Positions 56,868 to 64,000 of a stretch of DNA of 64,000 nt are shown piece by piece (the first letter of the stretch is position 1; each line of letters opens with the position of its first letter). Both the position numbers and the translations under genes were made by a program. The stretch is from Gammaproteobacteria bacterium. Its GTDB lineage: Bacteria > Pseudomonadota > Gammaproteobacteria > UBA6429 > Thiohalophilaceae. The notes under the pieces were generated by a model. It was given only the letters and a program-made list of their open reading frames with translations. It did not search any database and was not told the DNA's origin. The DNA is taken from contig JAOUNS010000012.1 in the NCBI GenBank assembly GCA_029880855.1, positions 1 to 64,000 of the forward strand, in the 5' to 3' direction.

Positions 56868-58117
56868 CGATCAATCTCTCCAAATACGATATCCATGGTG
56901 CCGATCACGGCCACCACGTCGGCCAGCATGTGGCCCCTGGTCATTTCATCCATCGACGCCAAATGGGGGAAGCCCGGTGCACGGATCTTCAGGCGGTAGG
57001 GTTTATTGGCCCCGTCTGAGACCAGATAAATACCGAATTCACCCTTGGGATGCTCAACGGCGGTATATACCTCACCGGCCGGCAGTGTGTAACCTTCCGT
57101 AAACAGTTTGAAGTGGTGGATCAGGGCTTCCATATCGCCCTTCATTTCTTCACGTTTCGGCGGCGCCAGTTTGTGATCTTCCAGCATGACCGGACCCGGG
57201 TTTTTACGCAGCCAGTCAATACACTGCTTGATAATGCGGTTGGATTGGCGCATCTCTTCCACGCGCACCAGATAACGGTCATAACAATCACCGTTCACAC
57301 CCACCGGAATATCGAAATCAATCTTGTCATACACCTCATAGGGCTGCTTCTTGCGCAGGTCCCACTCGATGCCGGAGCCACGCAACATCGGGCCGGTAAA
57401 GCCGAGTTGCTGGGCGCGTTCTGGTGTCACAACACCAATACCAACGGTACGCTGACGCCAAATCCGGTTTTCGGTCAGCAGGGTTTCATACTCATCCACA
57501 TAACCGGGAAAACGGTTGGTAAAGTCCTCGATGAAATCCAGCAGGGAACCCTGACGATTTTCATTCAGGCGTTTCACATCACCTTCATTCTTCCACTTGG
57601 AAAGCGTGTACTGCGGCATCTGATCCGGCAGATCACGATACACCCCGCCCGGACGATAGTAGGCGGCGTGCATACGCGCACCGGAGACCGCCTCATACAT
57701 GTCCATCAGGTCTTCGCGTTCACGGAAGCAATACAGGAACATGGTCATGGCGCCGACGTCCAGCGCATGGGTGCCCAGCCACATCAGATGGTTCAGGATA
57801 CGGGTAATCTCGTCAAACATGACACGGATATACTGCGCGCGGATCGGCGCTTCAACGCCGAGCATTTTCTCCAGCGCCAACACGTAACCGTGTTCATTAC
57901 ACATCATGGAAACGTAATCGAGACGATCCATGTAGGGAATACTTTGGTTATAGGGTTTGAATTCGGCCAGCTTTTCCGTGGCGCGATGCAACAGACCGAC
58001 ATGGGGATCGGCCCGAACTATCACCTCACCATCCATCTCCAGGATCAGACGCAATACACCATGGGCCGCCGGATGTTGCGGACCGAAGTTCAGGGTATAG
58101 TTATGTAGCTCAGCCAT
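56864..58117 (-). CDS. nuoD: NADH-quinone oxidoreductase subunit D
   Basis: The 417-residue 49-kDa-type subunit lines the quinone cavity. It starts with [17 protein letters not shown], the family signature with the His near the quinone, and [12 protein letters not shown] follows. Unlike E. coli, nuoC and nuoD are separate genes; they overlap by 8 bp. Confidence 0.97.
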   Translation of the reverse strand: MAELHNYTLNFGPQHPAAHGVLRLILEMDGEVIVRADPHVGLLHRATEKLAEFKPYNQSIPYMDRLDYVSMMCNEHGYVLALEKMLGVEAPIRAQYIRVMFDEITRILNHLMWLGTHALDVGAMTMFLYCFREREDLMDMYEAVSGARMHAAYYRPGGVYRDLPDQMPQYTLSKWKNEGDVKRLNENRQGSLLDFIEDFTNRFPGYVDEYETLLTENRIWRQRTVGIGVVTPERAQQLGFTGPMLRGSGIEWDLRKKQPYEVYDKIDFDIPVGVNGDCYDRYLVRVEEMRQSNRIIKQCIDWLRKNPGPVMLEDHKLAPPKREEMKGDMEALIHHFKLFTEGYTLPAGEVYTAVEHPKGEFGIYLVSDGANKPYRLKIRAPGFPHLASMDEMTRGHMLADVVAVIGTMDIVFGEIDR

Positions 58118-58733
58118 TCAACTTACCTTCATCTGTTGTTCTGCCTGCATAACGATGGTCGTCACGAATCACGCGAGGTTGATTGACTCGTGCCTCAATG
58201 CTTACCGGCTGGTATACAACACGCTGTTTCTCGGGGTCATAACGCATTTCCACGTGACCGTTGAGCGGGAAATCCTTGCGGAAAGGATGGCCGATAAAAC
58301 CGTAATCGGTCAGGATGCGACGCAGGTCGGGATGACCTTCAAACACTATACCGTACAGGTCAAATGCCTCGCGCTCAAACCAGTCGGCAGCACGCCAGAT
58401 ATTGATCACTGAACTCACCATCGGCGGTTCACCATCAGTAAAGGTTTTAACCCGCAGGCGATGATTGTTTTTAATCGACAAGAGATGATAGCTCACGCCA
58501 AAACGCGGCCCTTTCCAACTGCCATGACCATAGTCGCTGTAATCCACACCGCACAGGTCAATCAATTCGGCAAAAGCAAACTCCGGGTTGTCACGCAAAG
58601 TTATGCAGGTTTCCGATAACCGGTCCTTGTCTACCACGATGGTTGCTTCACCAAACCGGCAATAGCTGTCGGTGACGGCGGCCCCCAGCTTGTCGCGCAG
58701 GCGTTCAACCAGATTTTGATAATACTCTGACAT
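58110..58733 (-). CDS. nuoC: NADH-quinone oxidoreductase subunit C
   Basis: This 207-residue 30-kDa-type subunit has the signature [20 protein letters not shown] and ends with a short charged tail. The start at 58733 ([12 protein letters not shown]) is preferred to the long frame up to 58838, which would overlap nuoB. Confidence 0.95.
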   Translation of the reverse strand: MSEYYQNLVERLRDKLGAAVTDSYCRFGEATIVVDKDRLSETCITLRDNPEFAFAELIDLCGVDYSDYGHGSWKGPRFGVSYHLLSIKNNHRLRVKTFTDGEPPMVSSVINIWRAADWFEREAFDLYGIVFEGHPDLRRILTDYGFIGHPFRKDFPLNGHVEMRYDPEKQRVVYQPVSIEARVNQPRVIRDDHRYAGRTTDEGKLNG

Positions 58734-58753
58734 CAGGCAATGATCTCTTTCAC

Positions 58754-59236
58754 TTATCGGGCAATGGTGTTGGTACGACGGATCTTTTCTTTTAACTGGA
58801 TAATGCCGTACAGCAGCGCCTCGGCGGTGGGCGGACATCCCGGCACATACACATCGACCGGTACGATGCGGTCACAACCGCGCACCACCGAATAGGAATA
58901 ATGGTAATAACCGCCGCCATTCGCGCAGGACCCCATGGAAATCACCCAGCGCGGTTCCGGCATCTGATCGTAAACCTTGCGCAGAGCCGGGGCCATTTTG
59001 TTGCACAGCGTGCCGGCCACGATCATCAGATCGGACTGGCGCGGACTGGGACGAAACACGCCTGATCCGAAACGGTCGATATCGTAACGGGCGGCGGCGG
59101 CCTGCATCATTTCCACCGCACAACAGGCCAGACCGAAGGTCATGGGCCACATGGAACCGGTGCGAGCCCAGTTAATCAACTTGTCCAGATTGGTCGTCAG
59201 AATCCCTTCCTTGAATCTACCGTCAATTATTCCCAT
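58754..59236 (-). CDS. nuoB: NADH-quinone oxidoreductase subunit B
   Basis: The 160-residue PSST-type subunit holds cluster N2, the last iron-sulfur centre before quinone. The tandem Cys pair is in [11 protein letters not shown], with further ligands in [11 protein letters not shown] and [11 protein letters not shown]. The start at 59236 follows AGGAGCACTGGA and overlaps the end of nuoA by 10 bp. Confidence 0.97.
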   Translation of the reverse strand: MGIIDGRFKEGILTTNLDKLINWARTGSMWPMTFGLACCAVEMMQAAAARYDIDRFGSGVFRPSPRQSDLMIVAGTLCNKMAPALRKVYDQMPEPRWVISMGSCANGGGYYHYSYSVVRGCDRIVPVDVYVPGCPPTAEALLYGIIQLKEKIRRTNTIAR

Positions 59237-59583
59237 TCCAGTGCTCCTTTCTTCCATTCATAGATGAAACCAATGACCAGAATACCGAGGAAAATTGCCA
59301 TTGCGATGTAACCGAACATGCCGATCTTCTCCAGCACCACGGCCCAGGGAAACAGGAAGGCAATTTCAAGGTCGAACAGAATAAACAGGATAGCCACGAG
59401 ATAGTAACGCACGTCAAACTTCATGCGCGCATCTTCGAAGGCTTCAAAACCACATTCATAGGGGGACAGCTTTTCACTGTCAGGTTTGCTGGTGGATAAG
59501 GCAAAGCCAAGAACGATCATAATCGCGCCCACGGCAAGACCGACGATCATAAAAATCAGGACTGGAAGGTAATTCTCCAGCAT
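59227..59583 (-). CDS. nuoA: NADH-quinone oxidoreductase subunit A
   Basis: This 118-residue subunit has three membrane helices; [39 protein letters not shown] is its conserved centre (given here in overlapping blocks: [15 protein letters not shown] and [11 protein letters not shown]). First gene of the operon, preceded by AAGGGGAGAGAGG. Confidence 0.96.
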   Translation of the reverse strand: MLENYLPVLIFMIVGLAVGAIMIVLGFALSTSKPDSEKLSPYECGFEAFEDARMKFDVRYYLVAILFILFDLEIAFLFPWAVVLEKIGMFGYIAMAIFLGILVIGFIYEWKKGALEWE

Positions 59584-59653
59584 AGCTAGCCTCTCTCCCC
59601 TTATTCACGTTGCTGTTATTAAATTACAGCAATCTTTGTTATTACAGGTGACA

Positions 59654-59672
59654 CACCTTAATCAATAAGGTG
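59654..59672 (-). other. Hairpin at the 5' end of the nuo transcript
   Basis: CACCTTA-ATCAA-TAAGGTG forms a 7-bp stem that begins at about the predicted transcription start. Such 5' hairpins can protect mRNA from decay. Confidence 0.4.
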
Positions 59673-59676
59673 GGTC

Positions 59677-59705
59677 AGTCTAGGCAGACTGCGAAATCGT
59701 GTCAA
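59677..59705 (-). promoter_or_regulatory. Sigma-70 promoter of the nuo operon
   Basis: On the minus strand a perfect TTGACA is separated by 17 nt from TAGACT. The upstream AT-rich tracts (AAAACAAAAAAGATAAAATC) may act as an UP element. Predicted start about 59670, roughly 87 nt before nuoA. Confidence 0.78.
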
Positions 59706-60035
59706 GTTTATGATTTTATCTTTTTTGTTTAAAAAACAAAAAGATACATTATTTGTTGGGGGTATAAAAAAATTCGCTGGAGTAAAAAAAATCAATTTTG
59801 TGTTCTATTGGCTTACAGCAAGAGAACAACTGTGATTTTGATCCGTCATTATACCAGTTATCACTCTCTCTTTATTAGCAAACACTAATAAACCTTTCGT
59901 TAACAAACAAAAAACCCTGCATTCAATGACTGAATTTATCGGGATGCAACATGACAGCTGTCTGCACTGCAGTTGTACATCAAGCGCACAGGCTGATCAG
60001 CCGATATAAAAATGAGATGCAACACAGGTAGTTCG
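59706..60035. other. AT-rich intergenic region between nuoA and the gene at 60036
   Basis: The region has A and T tracts, including an imperfect palindrome at 59717-59744 (ATCTTTTTTGTTT... AAAAACAAAAAGAT), which may bend DNA. No gene or clear promoter for the plus-strand gene was recognised. Confidence 0.4.
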
Positions 60036-60731
60036 ATGACTCTGTTATTTCCAACCATCATGAACGAGCTGGATAGCGGACAGCGGCGGCAACTGGGTGA
60101 TTTTTTCGAATATGCCTGTAACATCGCACAGCAGGATCCGTCCCGGTATCAGTCGGAAATACTCGATCAGTATCAGTTTCGTACAGAAAACTATCAGCGA
60201 GCCCTGCACTGGATCAGGGAATGCATGGCGTTGCACAGTTTCTCCACCCATTTTGTTATCTATTATATAGAGAGTGATTTTCCGGGAGAGATGCACTGGC
60301 AGTGGAAATATGTACAGGGTCTGGGGGGCGGTATCCCCGCCGACAGCACTATCCTCATTACCGAAACGGACACGAACCTGCATATCTGGGCCGAATACAT
60401 CGACAGCGCACAACAACCCCTGGCCCCCTTTGCCATGCTCACCTGGCCGAGTCTTCGTTTTGGACAAACCTGGCGTGAGCCACGATTTTTAATCTATACC
60501 CTGTCCGGCTTTGATACGATTACACAACAGAATATCAATATTGAATTACGCGTATACAATGAAAACTGGATTGATCAGGACGGGGAAACTTACTTCTGTG
60601 ATCTTTCTGCACTGGACATGGTCAACAACTTTACAGACCTGCTGGATCGCGTCAAACACAAACATGATCAGGGTCCGGAATTACTCAGTCCAGAGGAACT
60701 GGACAACCTGTTGAAAGCATCGCACAGTTAG
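60036..60731 (+). CDS. Protein of unknown function with a C-terminal FliM-like motif
   Basis: This 231-residue soluble protein shows no signal peptide or membrane helix. The middle part is rich in aromatic residues (MHWQWKYVQGLGGGIP and HIWAEYID). The C-terminus, LLSPEELDNLLKAS, closely resembles the N-terminal CheY-binding segment of FliM (LSQAEIDALLNG). The start at 60036 is preferred (AGG 8 nt upstream); another ATG in frame is at 60012. No family is recognised. It stands alone between nuoA and the polysaccharide cluster. Confidence 0.6.
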   Translation: MTLLFPTIMNELDSGQRRQLGDFFEYACNIAQQDPSRYQSEILDQYQFRTENYQRALHWIRECMALHSFSTHFVIYYIESDFPGEMHWQWKYVQGLGGGIPADSTILITETDTNLHIWAEYIDSAQQPLAPFAMLTWPSLRFGQTWREPRFLIYTLSGFDTITQQNINIELRVYNENWIDQDGETYFCDLSALDMVNNFTDLLDRVKHKHDQGPELLSPEELDNLLKASHS

Positions 60732-60766
60732 CAGGAAAAATGTACGGTACGCTGAGTACCAGACAT

Positions 60767-61525
60767 TCAAAACGGATTCAATGCCAGCATGCTGTGCAGG
60801 TCAATATCAATTTTATATGATTCCAGTCGGTTAGTGACATCAGCCAGTCTGGTTTGTTGCGAGATGATAACCGGTTTGTCCTGACCACTATAGTTTATAC
60901 ACGTCCAGTAATCCCGGAATTTAAAACCGTTACCCAGAATTTTACCGCCAAAATCCACCCATAGTGACGGTACATTATAGGAGTTCGAACAAACTATACC
61001 GTGCAGTGAGCTTGAAATTGTCATCTCGCAGGCAACCACATCATCGATCACTTTTTCGATATCGCCGCGGATATCGATTATTTTTACCTGCGGATCGTCA
61101 GCATATTTCACCAGCCACGGGTGATGGTAATCAACATAGTGCGGGATGATGCCTACTTCGTACTTTTTCTCTATGACCGGTTTATAAAACAGGCTGTATA
61201 ACAAACCGGCATCCCCGTATTGTTCAGGACATTCCACACCAATTTTCAGGAAGCCGGCTCGGGTCAGGGCGCCCCTGACTGCAATGATTTTGTGTGGACG
61301 GTTTTTTCTTCGATTCAGTCCCGCCGAGGTAAGACATCCCGCGCCATAGATAATGGACTTCCCGGTCGCCCAGGCAGCGATACTGCCGCAAACAAGAAAG
61401 TGCGTCTGCCTGTCCGGAGCATTACAGTATTCGACCGACTTCCCGGATATCTTATGGATTAATTCGGGGTTGATCCGGTCTCCCCAGTTTTGAATCCTGC
61501 ACCATCTGGCCATTACGCTCGGCAT
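60767..61525 (-). CDS. Polysaccharide pyruvyl transferase family protein
   Basis: This 252-residue protein has NWGDRINPELIHKISGK at its start, IIAVRGALTRAGF in the centre and ISSSLHGIVCSNSYNVPSLWV near the end, the features of the CsaB/WcaK family, which adds pyruvate ketals to sugars of surface polymers. It is shorter than many members (about 300-400). The start could be ATG 61525 or ATG 61513, which overlaps the stop of the upstream glycosyltransferase. It is the last gene seen in the polysaccharide cluster. Confidence 0.8.
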   Translation of the reverse strand: MPSVMARWCRIQNWGDRINPELIHKISGKSVEYCNAPDRQTHFLVCGSIAAWATGKSIIYGAGCLTSAGLNRRKNRPHKIIAVRGALTRAGFLKIGVECPEQYGDAGLLYSLFYKPVIEKKYEVGIIPHYVDYHHPWLVKYADDPQVKIIDIRGDIEKVIDDVVACEMTISSSLHGIVCSNSYNVPSLWVDFGGKILGNGFKFRDYWTCINYSGQDKPVIISQQTRLADVTNRLESYKIDIDLHSMLALNPF

Positions 61526-62295
61526 GACGCCAACCTGCGTTGTATTTCCCGTTTCAAAGGTAACAGATTACGCTTGTTTTTTTCCCACTGTCTTTGATCG
61601 ATTGTTTCCTTTACATGCCAGATGTGTTTCCACATATTCTCCAGCATCACGAGGTCTTTATTGACGTAACGCGCATACAAAGACAAAATATTCAAGGCAT
61701 ATACATCCTCCCCGCCGTAGCCGATAAATCGGTAGCCCATAGTGTCATAGAGGCTGTTGATGTTGAGCGTGGCAAGCAGTTTCCTGTAGTACTGTTTTGG
61801 TATGGATTTTTGTGAATAGCCTTTTGAGGCAAAACAGGTTTGTAAATCAGCAAATGATCTGACGTTACCGGAACGATGATCATCCTGTATGTCACACTCA
61901 TCCTGCGGCATGTGATGCCCCAGTGAAATAACGGCGTTCCCCTGTTCTGCATGTACCTTGATCAGGTCGAGGAAATCCGGCCTGTATATCATGTCGGCAT
62001 CAATCAAAGACCACCAGTCATAATCCTGCCGCATTTCGCGCAGCATCATATCCAGCAACTTCGCCTTGTTGAATTTTTTTATATCCGGGTTGATATATGG
62101 CACTTTATAGTCAAGCGTGATATTGCTGAATTTCCCGGCTGCCGAAATGATATAGTCCCTGTTATCCGCCTTGTCCTCATAGGTATAGACCCGCACATCA
62201 TATTGATCGATATGGTCAAAATTATTGATATAGTGCAGACAGGTCAGATATGAATCATTTCTGTCCCGTTTCGCAATGATGATATTGACCTTCAC
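61513..62295 (-). CDS. Glycosyltransferase, GT-A type with galactosyltransferase-like C-terminus
   Basis: The protein has about 260 residues. VNIIIAKRDRNDSYLTCL is the nucleotide-sugar binding start, WWSLIDADMIYRPDFL contains the DxD-type motif for the metal, and FIGYGGEDVYALNI resembles the acceptor-site GGEDxD region of galactosyltransferase-like enzymes. An ATG-started frame to 62367 would overlap the methyltransferase gene by 65 bp; a GTG at 62295, 7 bp after the methyltransferase stop, starts just before the first strand and is preferred. Sugar specificity unknown. Confidence 0.75.
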   Translation of the reverse strand: MKVNIIIAKRDRNDSYLTCLHYINNFDHIDQYDVRVYTYEDKADNRDYIISAAGKFSNITLDYKVPYINPDIKKFNKAKLLDMMLREMRQDYDWWSLIDADMIYRPDFLDLIKVHAEQGNAVISLGHHMPQDECDIQDDHRSGNVRSFADLQTCFASKGYSQKSIPKQYYRKLLATLNINSLYDTMGYRFIGYGGEDVYALNILSLYARYVNKDLVMLENMWKHIWHVKETIDQRQWEKNKRNLLPLKREIQRRLASCRA

Positions 62296-62302
62296 GGCTC
62301 GA

Positions 62303-62932
62303 TTACCAGTTAACTTCGATAATTCTGCCATCAAACCCCTGAAAGGCCTTGATCGGGAAAAAAGCACTCAGTCCGGGAATATCCGTCACACCGTGAGGAA
62401 CACGATTACCGTTGTTTTGCACAATCACTGAAACATTGTAGCCATAGGTTCGCACCGCCGCACGACGACAGTCAAAACCGGCCAGTATCAGGTTATACAG
62501 CAACAAACCGGCATTCCAGATAGAGACATGGCCGCTCACAATATCGTGTTTGGCCGGTGGAACTGTTAACGCCAGAATGCCGTTTTGATTCAGATCGGAT
62601 TTCAGTTTGGCAAGAAAGGCATTGACATTGAAAACATGCTCCAGTACATGACAACACCAAATCGCGTCAAACTTCCGCCCAAACTGTGTATGGAGATAAT
62701 CACCGATATAATCAGGCGAAAATCCCTTTCTTGCCGCCATATCTATAGTGGTAACCGCCTTGTTCCGCTGTTTAAAGATGTCGGCTTGCTGTCCGGCTCC
62801 GCAGCCAATATCCAGTACTGTAGTAAACTGATAGTCCCTGAGTAATTTTTCCAGCGCGTCATTGCCAAACATATTCAGGCGGGAGTTCGGCCTTTTTATA
62901 TAACCGCGCCATCCAGTATCTACAACGGCCAT
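62303..62932 (-). CDS. SAM-dependent methyltransferase, class I
   Basis: This 209-residue enzyme has motif I VLDIGCGAGQQADIF, an acidic post-I residue in VTTIDMAARKG, and WCCHVLEHVFNVNAFL as the post-motif typical of methyltransferases of the Methyltransf_11/23 group in surface polysaccharide clusters. The start follows GGAGAATAGACC. The substrate is probably a sugar or lipid-linked intermediate, by context only. Confidence 0.83.
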   Translation of the reverse strand: MAVVDTGWRGYIKRPNSRLNMFGNDALEKLLRDYQFTTVLDIGCGAGQQADIFKQRNKAVTTIDMAARKGFSPDYIGDYLHTQFGRKFDAIWCCHVLEHVFNVNAFLAKLKSDLNQNGILALTVPPAKHDIVSGHVSIWNAGLLLYNLILAGFDCRRAAVRTYGYNVSVIVQNNGNRVPHGVTDIPGLSAFFPIKAFQGFDGRIIEVNW

Positions 62933-62993
62933 GGTCTATTCTCCGGATAGTATCAACCAATTCTCGAGCATCCCCGATACAACAGTGACCTGT

Positions 62994-63998
62994 TCAGGAC
63001 CGAACATGTTGCCGCCTGGCAGGCTGACCATAATGTGGGCGTGCACCGGTTTTTCCTTCAAGCAAGGTGAGGGCTGAACGTATGTTGTCCTCCACCCATG
63101 ACTCCAGGGTATAACCACCCAAGGAGTTGCGTATTGTTTCCCGACGCGCAAACCAGTCTGTGAAATTGTGGCGTATTTTGTTGACCGCATCCGCGATCTC
63201 GTCAATCGAGTCAACCAGATAACCATTCTCGCCATCCTTAATGAGTAAGGGAGACCAGCCGGCCCGCGTAGAAACAACCGGCACACCGGATGCCAACGAC
63301 TCGAACAAACAAATCGGTCCCGCTTCCGAGCGGGAGGTAATCACCACACAATCAAAACTTTTATACAGGTTTGGATAGCAGCTAATGGGAAATTTATTTT
63401 TTGTATAGTAAACACAGTCTAAACCTGCTTTACGTATTGCTGCGTGCTGGGTTTCCATGCGTTCACCGAGCAAGACCGCACGAAATCCGCTCTCCAGTTT
63501 GTGCAAGGCCTGGACAAACCAGTCAATGCGTTTGATATCCTGCCGAAAATGGACTGCCGGCCTTCCCACCCATGCGACGGTAAAGGGATCAGTCGTTGCA
63601 TCCCGCAAGGTAAATGCACTGAGCGCACCGATCGGTCTGTCCAGTACCTGTTTCTGTTCCAGATTAATACCGGCGCCGGCCAGGAGTTCCCTTTGCGCCG
63701 GATGGGTCAAAACAACGCCACCGCAACCTTGCACACAATAACGATCGCCGCCCGGCTGATAGAGTTTTTCACTAAACATATCATGCACCTGTACCAGGGT
63801 TTGTTCCGGTACCGGCGTGCTTACCGCTTCCTTGGTACGCAGGTAGATCCAGGCGTCGGCGTCACGGCGCGGACGTTCACTCACCTTGATCACAGCCTGC
63901 TTGCCGGACGCCCTAAGGAAGTGTTGTTTTAGATCTTCAAAGAACCAGCCCATGTCCCTTGCCGTGATATTGATCACGGGTAATCGCCTGCTTGCCAT
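62994..63998 (-). CDS. Glycosyltransferase, GT-B type (family 4-like), possibly incomplete at the 5' end
   Basis: This protein has at least 334 residues. FTVAWVGRPA begins the C-terminal nucleotide-sugar domain; VVITSRSEAGPICLFESLASGVPVVSTRAG is the ExxxxxE-type motif of family 4 (split here: VVITSRSEAGPICLFE and SLASGVPVVST), followed by NGYLVDSIDEIADAV. The ATG at 63998 is only two bases from the edge, so the true start may lie outside. The C-terminal end (GKTGARPHYGQPARRQHVRS) reads like out-of-frame sequence; see findings. Confidence 0.8.
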   Translation of the reverse strand: MASRRLPVINITARDMGWFFEDLKQHFLRASGKQAVIKVSERPRRDADAWIYLRTKEAVSTPVPEQTLVQVHDMFSEKLYQPGGDRYCVQGCGGVVLTHPAQRELLAGAGINLEQKQVLDRPIGALSAFTLRDATTDPFTVAWVGRPAVHFRQDIKRIDWFVQALHKLESGFRAVLLGERMETQHAAIRKAGLDCVYYTKNKFPISCYPNLYKSFDCVVITSRSEAGPICLFESLASGVPVVSTRAGWSPLLIKDGENGYLVDSIDEIADAVNKIRHNFTDWFARRETIRNSLGGYTLESWVEDNIRSALTLLEGKTGARPHYGQPARRQHVRS

Positions 63999-64000
63999 CC

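Noticed and set aside
57050-58108. 352-codon open frame on the plus strand
   Set aside because: It lies entirely antisense to nuoD, whose protein is unmistakable, and its translation is low-complexity His/Thr-rich with no family features.

Overview
The window comes from a chromosome of a sulfur-oxidising gammaproteobacterium. The evidence is the classic gammaproteobacterial tRNA-fMet/rimP-nusA-infB-rbfA-truB-rpsO-pnp block, a 14-gene nuo operon with separate nuoC and nuoD, sbcB, hrpB, dksA and gluQ, together with soxYZ and a periplasmic DsrE-like protein. I cannot name the genus from sequence alone. No insertion sequence, prophage, CRISPR array or rRNA gene was seen; base composition looks fairly even apart from AT-rich intergenic regions.

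Layout. 1-580 (minus): the 5' end of a large filamentous-haemagglutinin-type secreted adhesin, preceded by what looks like a cyclic-di-GMP-I riboswitch with a translational expression platform. 954-2204 is a nucleoside transporter. 2379-4021 (plus) is a histidine-rich metal-handling cluster around a HupE/UreJ protein. 4070-7950 (minus) carries sbcB, an aldolase-like protein that has lost its metal ligands and is fused to a Dabb domain, a Bax-inhibitor-1 protein and a ribosome hibernation factor. 8071-20748 is mixed housekeeping: nhaR-like regulator, TSUP exporter, hrpB, two secreted unknowns, a CPBP protease, an aminotransferase/HAD pair, dksA with a lysine-rich tail, gluQ and a YcgR-like PilZ protein. 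20770-27924 (plus) is an acetate module: FNR-type box, cNMP/CBS/DUF294 regulator, small and large symporter subunits, a DnaQ-like exonuclease and acs. 28128-30917 holds a second CPBP protease, a YheT-like hydrolase and a lipoprotein.

31055-39695 (minus) is the transcription/translation block headed by an initiator tRNA with its own stringent-type promoter. Divergent from it, 39764-44950 is a small sulfur-oxidation island: soxYZ, a periplasmic DsrE protein and a sigma-54-dependent two-component system. Both soxY and dsrE have a sigma-54 -24/-12 element and an almost identical palindrome TTGCATwATGCA upstream, so the adjacent NtrC-type regulator probably controls both. 45108-59583 (minus) is nuoA-N from one strong sigma-70 promoter. 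60036-63998 holds an unknown protein and the edge of a surface polysaccharide cluster (pyruvyl transferase, two glycosyltransferases, a methyltransferase).

The strongest points for follow-up are the sigma-54 sox/dsrE regulon, the riboswitch with three mutually exclusive pairing segments before the adhesin, and the aldolase-Dabb pseudoenzyme.
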